This document shows positions 34,555 to 36,243 of a stretch of 36,243 nucleotides of DNA, one piece after another (position 1 is the first letter of the stretch; the number at the start of each line of letters is the position of its first letter). Both the position numbers and the translations under genes were made by a program. A model generated the notes under the pieces. That model was not told where the DNA came from, searched no databases, and was given only the letters and a program-made list of their open reading frames with translations. Origin of the DNA: PVC group bacterium (GTDB lineage: Bacteria > Verrucomicrobiota > Kiritimatiellia > UBA8416); the NCBI GenBank assembly GCA_003567805.1, contig PWYP01000118.1, forward strand, positions 1 through 36,243. The letters are read 5' to 3'.

Positions 34555-35550
34555 ATGCTTGCTGACGTCATCAATCGAATACAGTCTGGTCCGGTTTGGA
34601 TTGCATGGGGGACTTTACTAGCGGCTTTTGTCCTGCTGGCGAAGAGTTCTAATTTTTTTGTGGATAGTTCGGTTGGGATTGCGACGCGACTTCATGTTCC
34701 CAAACTCGTCATTGGTCTTGTGTTGGTTTCCTTTGCCACAACGACGCCGGAGCTGAGTGTTTCCTTGATGGCGGCCGGATACGGCAATCCGGAAATGGCG
34801 CTGGGAAATGCCATTGGTTCCGTGATTTGCAATTGTGGGATTGCGCTTGGGCTATGCGGTTTGCTGTCTCGTCGCCCTGTTCCCGTTATGCGCCGCATTT
34901 TTTTGAGTACCGCAACGTTTTTGACATTGGCATGTGGTCTTGTAACTTATTTTGTATGGCGTGACGGTGTCTTAAGCCGTGGTGAAGGTTTCGTGCTCTT
35001 TAGCGTCTTTGCGGTGTATAGTGGGGTACTATTCCAGCAATATCGGCGTGGTGACATGCGGGAGAACGCGATTACGGAAACCATTGCACCACCTGCCTCC
35101 CGGTCGCTCCTGTATTTCCTGGTGACATTTTTGTTGGGTTTGGGTGGTGTGATTCTGGCAAGCCGGTTTGTGGTGTTGTCGGCCACCACCATTGCGACAC
35201 GTTTGGGCGTGCCGGAATCGATTATTGCCTTAACGTTGGTTGCACTGGGTACTTCGGTGCCAGAGGTGGCAACCAGTGTTGTGGCGGCGATCAAAGGTGA
35301 AGGCGCTTTATCCGTCGGTAATATTCTAGGGGCAAATATCATGAATATATGCTGGGTTGCTGGCGTTTCGGCGATTGCGAATCCCCTTGAAATCAGTAAA
35401 GGCGAAATGGTGCTGATGTTTCCTGCGCTACTGATTATCGTTGGTATTACACTTATCGTGTTATACACTCGGGAAACGTTGAGTCGCATGGAGGGGGGCG
35501 TTTTGCTGGCGGGGTATAGCGCATATGTGCTTCGTTTCTTTGTTGTGTGA
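34555..35550 (+). CDS. Calcium/sodium antiporter (CaCA family, YrbG-like)
   Basis: The 331-residue membrane protein has two internally homologous halves of about five helices each. Each carries a CaCA alpha-repeat: ATTTPELSVSLMAAGYGNPEMALGNAIGSVICN (about 62-94) and ALGTSVPEVATSVVAAIKGEGALSVGNILGANIMN (about 230-265). The PE glutamates and G-N-x-x-G-[SA]N motifs line the ion path. Proteins of this type exchange Na+ (or H+/K+) for Ca2+ across the inner membrane. No Shine-Dalgarno precedes the ATG at 34555; the tail of the dispersed repeat takes that place. It is followed by a 124-nt gap and an LpxH-like gene. YrbG lies near Lpt/Kds genes in E. coli, but that order is not repeated here. Confidence 0.88.
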   Translation: MLADVINRIQSGPVWIAWGTLLAAFVLLAKSSNFFVDSSVGIATRLHVPKLVIGLVLVSFATTTPELSVSLMAAGYGNPEMALGNAIGSVICNCGIALGLCGLLSRRPVPVMRRIFLSTATFLTLACGLVTYFVWRDGVLSRGEGFVLFSVFAVYSGVLFQQYRRGDMRENAITETIAPPASRSLLYFLVTFLLGLGGVILASRFVVLSATTIATRLGVPESIIALTLVALGTSVPEVATSVVAAIKGEGALSVGNILGANIMNICWVAGVSAIANPLEISKGEMVLMFPALLIIVGITLIVLYTRETLSRMEGGVLLAGYSAYVLRFFVV

Positions 35551-35595
35551 GGGTTACAGGGGAGCATGGGTTGCAGGGGGGCTGTGGGATGCGTG

Positions 35596-35610
35596 GACCA
35601 CGCAGTGGTC
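35596..35610. repeat. Hairpin in the exchanger/phosphatase gap
   Basis: GACCAC (35596-35601) and GTGGTC (35605-35610) form a 6-bp stem over GCA. Upstream (35551-35590) are G-rich near-repeats around the words GGGTTACAGGGG and GGGTTGCAGGGG. No T-run follows on the plus strand, so a terminator is not supported. Confidence 0.35.
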
Positions 35611-35628
35611 GCGCGAGAGTGTAAAAAA

Positions 35629-35670
35629 GGTCTGTAGTCTTGAGGTTTTGGCCTTTGGTCTTGCGTCTAG
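35629..35670 (+). repeat. Heptamer array immediately before the LpxH-like gene
   Basis: Six 7-nt words (for example GGTCTGT and AGTCTTG; plus-strand consensus RGTCTTG) lie in exact register and end 4 nt before the ATG. The words are the opposite orientation, relative to the downstream gene, to those before fhs and folD, so no Shine-Dalgarno-like AAGGA word is produced. Confidence 0.65.
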
Positions 35671-35674
35671 TCAT

Positions 35675-36243
35675 ATGGAAACATGGATAACCAGTGATGT
35701 GCATTTAGGCGCTCGGCAGTGCCGTGCGGAAGCGTTTTGTGCCTTTTTACGGCGCGTTCCGCCCGGTGTGCGTTTGGTTTTGAATGGGGATGTGATCACT
35801 CGTTTGCGTGGGGAGCATTCCATCCCGCCAGAACATGTGGCGGCCTTGGATCTTTTGCGGGCATTATCACTGCGCCAGGACGTCATCTGGATTGCGGGGA
35901 ATCACGACCGTAAAGTGCGCGTGACTGGCGAACACAACATACAGTATCACAAAGACTTTTCCTTGGGTACATGTCTTTATGTTGGTCATGGTGATCAGTT
36001 TGATCATCTATCGCGTCTGCTGCGATTCCTTCTTTTGCCTGTCAGGGTACTGTATGAATTTAGCACACGTGTAATCGGCTCCCAAACCCATGTTGCCGAT
36101 TTCGCGAAACGGTTTCCGGCTGTTTATGAGGTCTTAAATGGTCATGTAGTGCGAAATGCAACGAGCTATGCGCAGATACATGGTTTTGGGGCGGTCACAT
36201 GCGGGCATACGCATCACGCAGGAACGCGTGTCGAAAATGGCGT
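35675..36243 (+). CDS. LpxH-like UDP-2,3-diacylglucosamine diphosphatase / metallophosphoesterase, cut by the window end
   Basis: The reading frame is open from the ATG at 35675 to the window end (189 codons). It shows the calcineurin-type metallophosphoesterase motifs in order: SDVHLG (residues 7-12), NGDVI (about 37), GNHD (about 75), VGHGDQFDH (about 102), and GHTHHAG near the end. The SDxHLG start and GHGD/GHTHH spacing fit the LpxH/YbbF group, which cleaves UDP-2,3-diacylglucosamine to lipid X in lipid A synthesis, or its LpxH-like relatives. No Shine-Dalgarno is seen upstream, and the start is adjacent to a heptamer array. Confidence 0.82.
   Translation, partial: METWITSDVHLGARQCRAEAFCAFLRRVPPGVRLVLNGDVITRLRGEHSIPPEHVAALDLLRALSLRQDVIWIAGNHDRKVRVTGEHNIQYHKDFSLGTCLYVGHGDQFDHLSRLLRFLLLPVRVLYEFSTRVIGSQTHVADFAKRFPAVYEVLNGHVVRNATSYAQIHGFGAVTCGHTHHAGTRVENG

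Overview
The window is about 36 kb of chromosomal, mostly housekeeping DNA from a Gram-negative bacterium. An LptF/LptG-type permease, an LpxH-like phosphatase and a barrel-like secreted protein indicate an outer membrane with lipopolysaccharide. The combination of a formylglycine-generating enzyme, a eukaryote-like phosphoglycerate kinase insertion, formate-THF ligase chemistry and intergenic DNA full of palindromes and phased short repeats is reminiscent of the PVC group (Verrucomicrobia, Kiritimatiellota, Lentisphaerae). That placement is an inference from gene content and style, not a proven taxonomy.

Layout. 1-3.6 kb: a minus-strand pair (a serine-recombinase-like protein lacking the catalytic serine, coupled to a SixA-like phosphatase cut by the window edge), a divergent barrel-like protein, tRNA-Gly(CCC), and an M20 deacylase. 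3.6-5.1 kb: minus-strand operon of a small membrane protein, RsmE and a GNAT acetyltransferase. 5.2-11.4 kb: gltB-gltD, NADPH-type glutamate synthase. 11.8-16.7 kb: formylglycine-generating enzyme, an MFS-like transporter with a HEAT-like tail, and pgi. 16.8-19.7 kb: a tight plus-strand group of a LysM/TPR lipoprotein, a coiled-coil membrane protein, a tiny tail-anchored protein and a KamA-family radical SAM enzyme. 19.9-24.9 kb, minus strand: cysD-cysN (sulfate activation), purine nucleoside phosphorylase and a CCA-adding/poly(A) polymerase family enzyme. 25.3-28.9 kb, minus strand: metF-fhs-folD, a complete formate-to-methyl-THF one-carbon module. 29.2-30.3 kb: LptF/G. 30.6-34.3 kb: gap-pgk-tpiA-secG, lower glycolysis with a Sec subunit. 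34.6-36.2 kb: a Na+/Ca2+ exchanger family protein and a truncated LpxH-like phosphatase.

The least ordinary content lies between genes. (1) A dispersed element with a conserved core of about 70 nt occurs in four copies plus a fragment (near 3.4, 11.6, 19.8 and 34.5 kb, fragment at 2.18 kb). It carries a hairpin and ends in a conserved word resembling ATGAAGTTACTGGTT. Its upstream half differs between copies but is always palindromic. (2) Several gaps are filled with degenerate tandem 7-nt or 8-nt words kept in strict register. They often begin exactly at a stop codon and sometimes supply the next gene's Shine-Dalgarno. (3) Other palindromic inserts sit at 2.1, 25.1 and 26.2 kb. Within genes, the standouts are a CysN whose fused APS-kinase-like domain has lost its P-loop, the recombinase-like protein with Ser-to-Cys and Arg-to-Thr changes, the transporter-HEAT fusion, and a codon-usage patch inside gltB.
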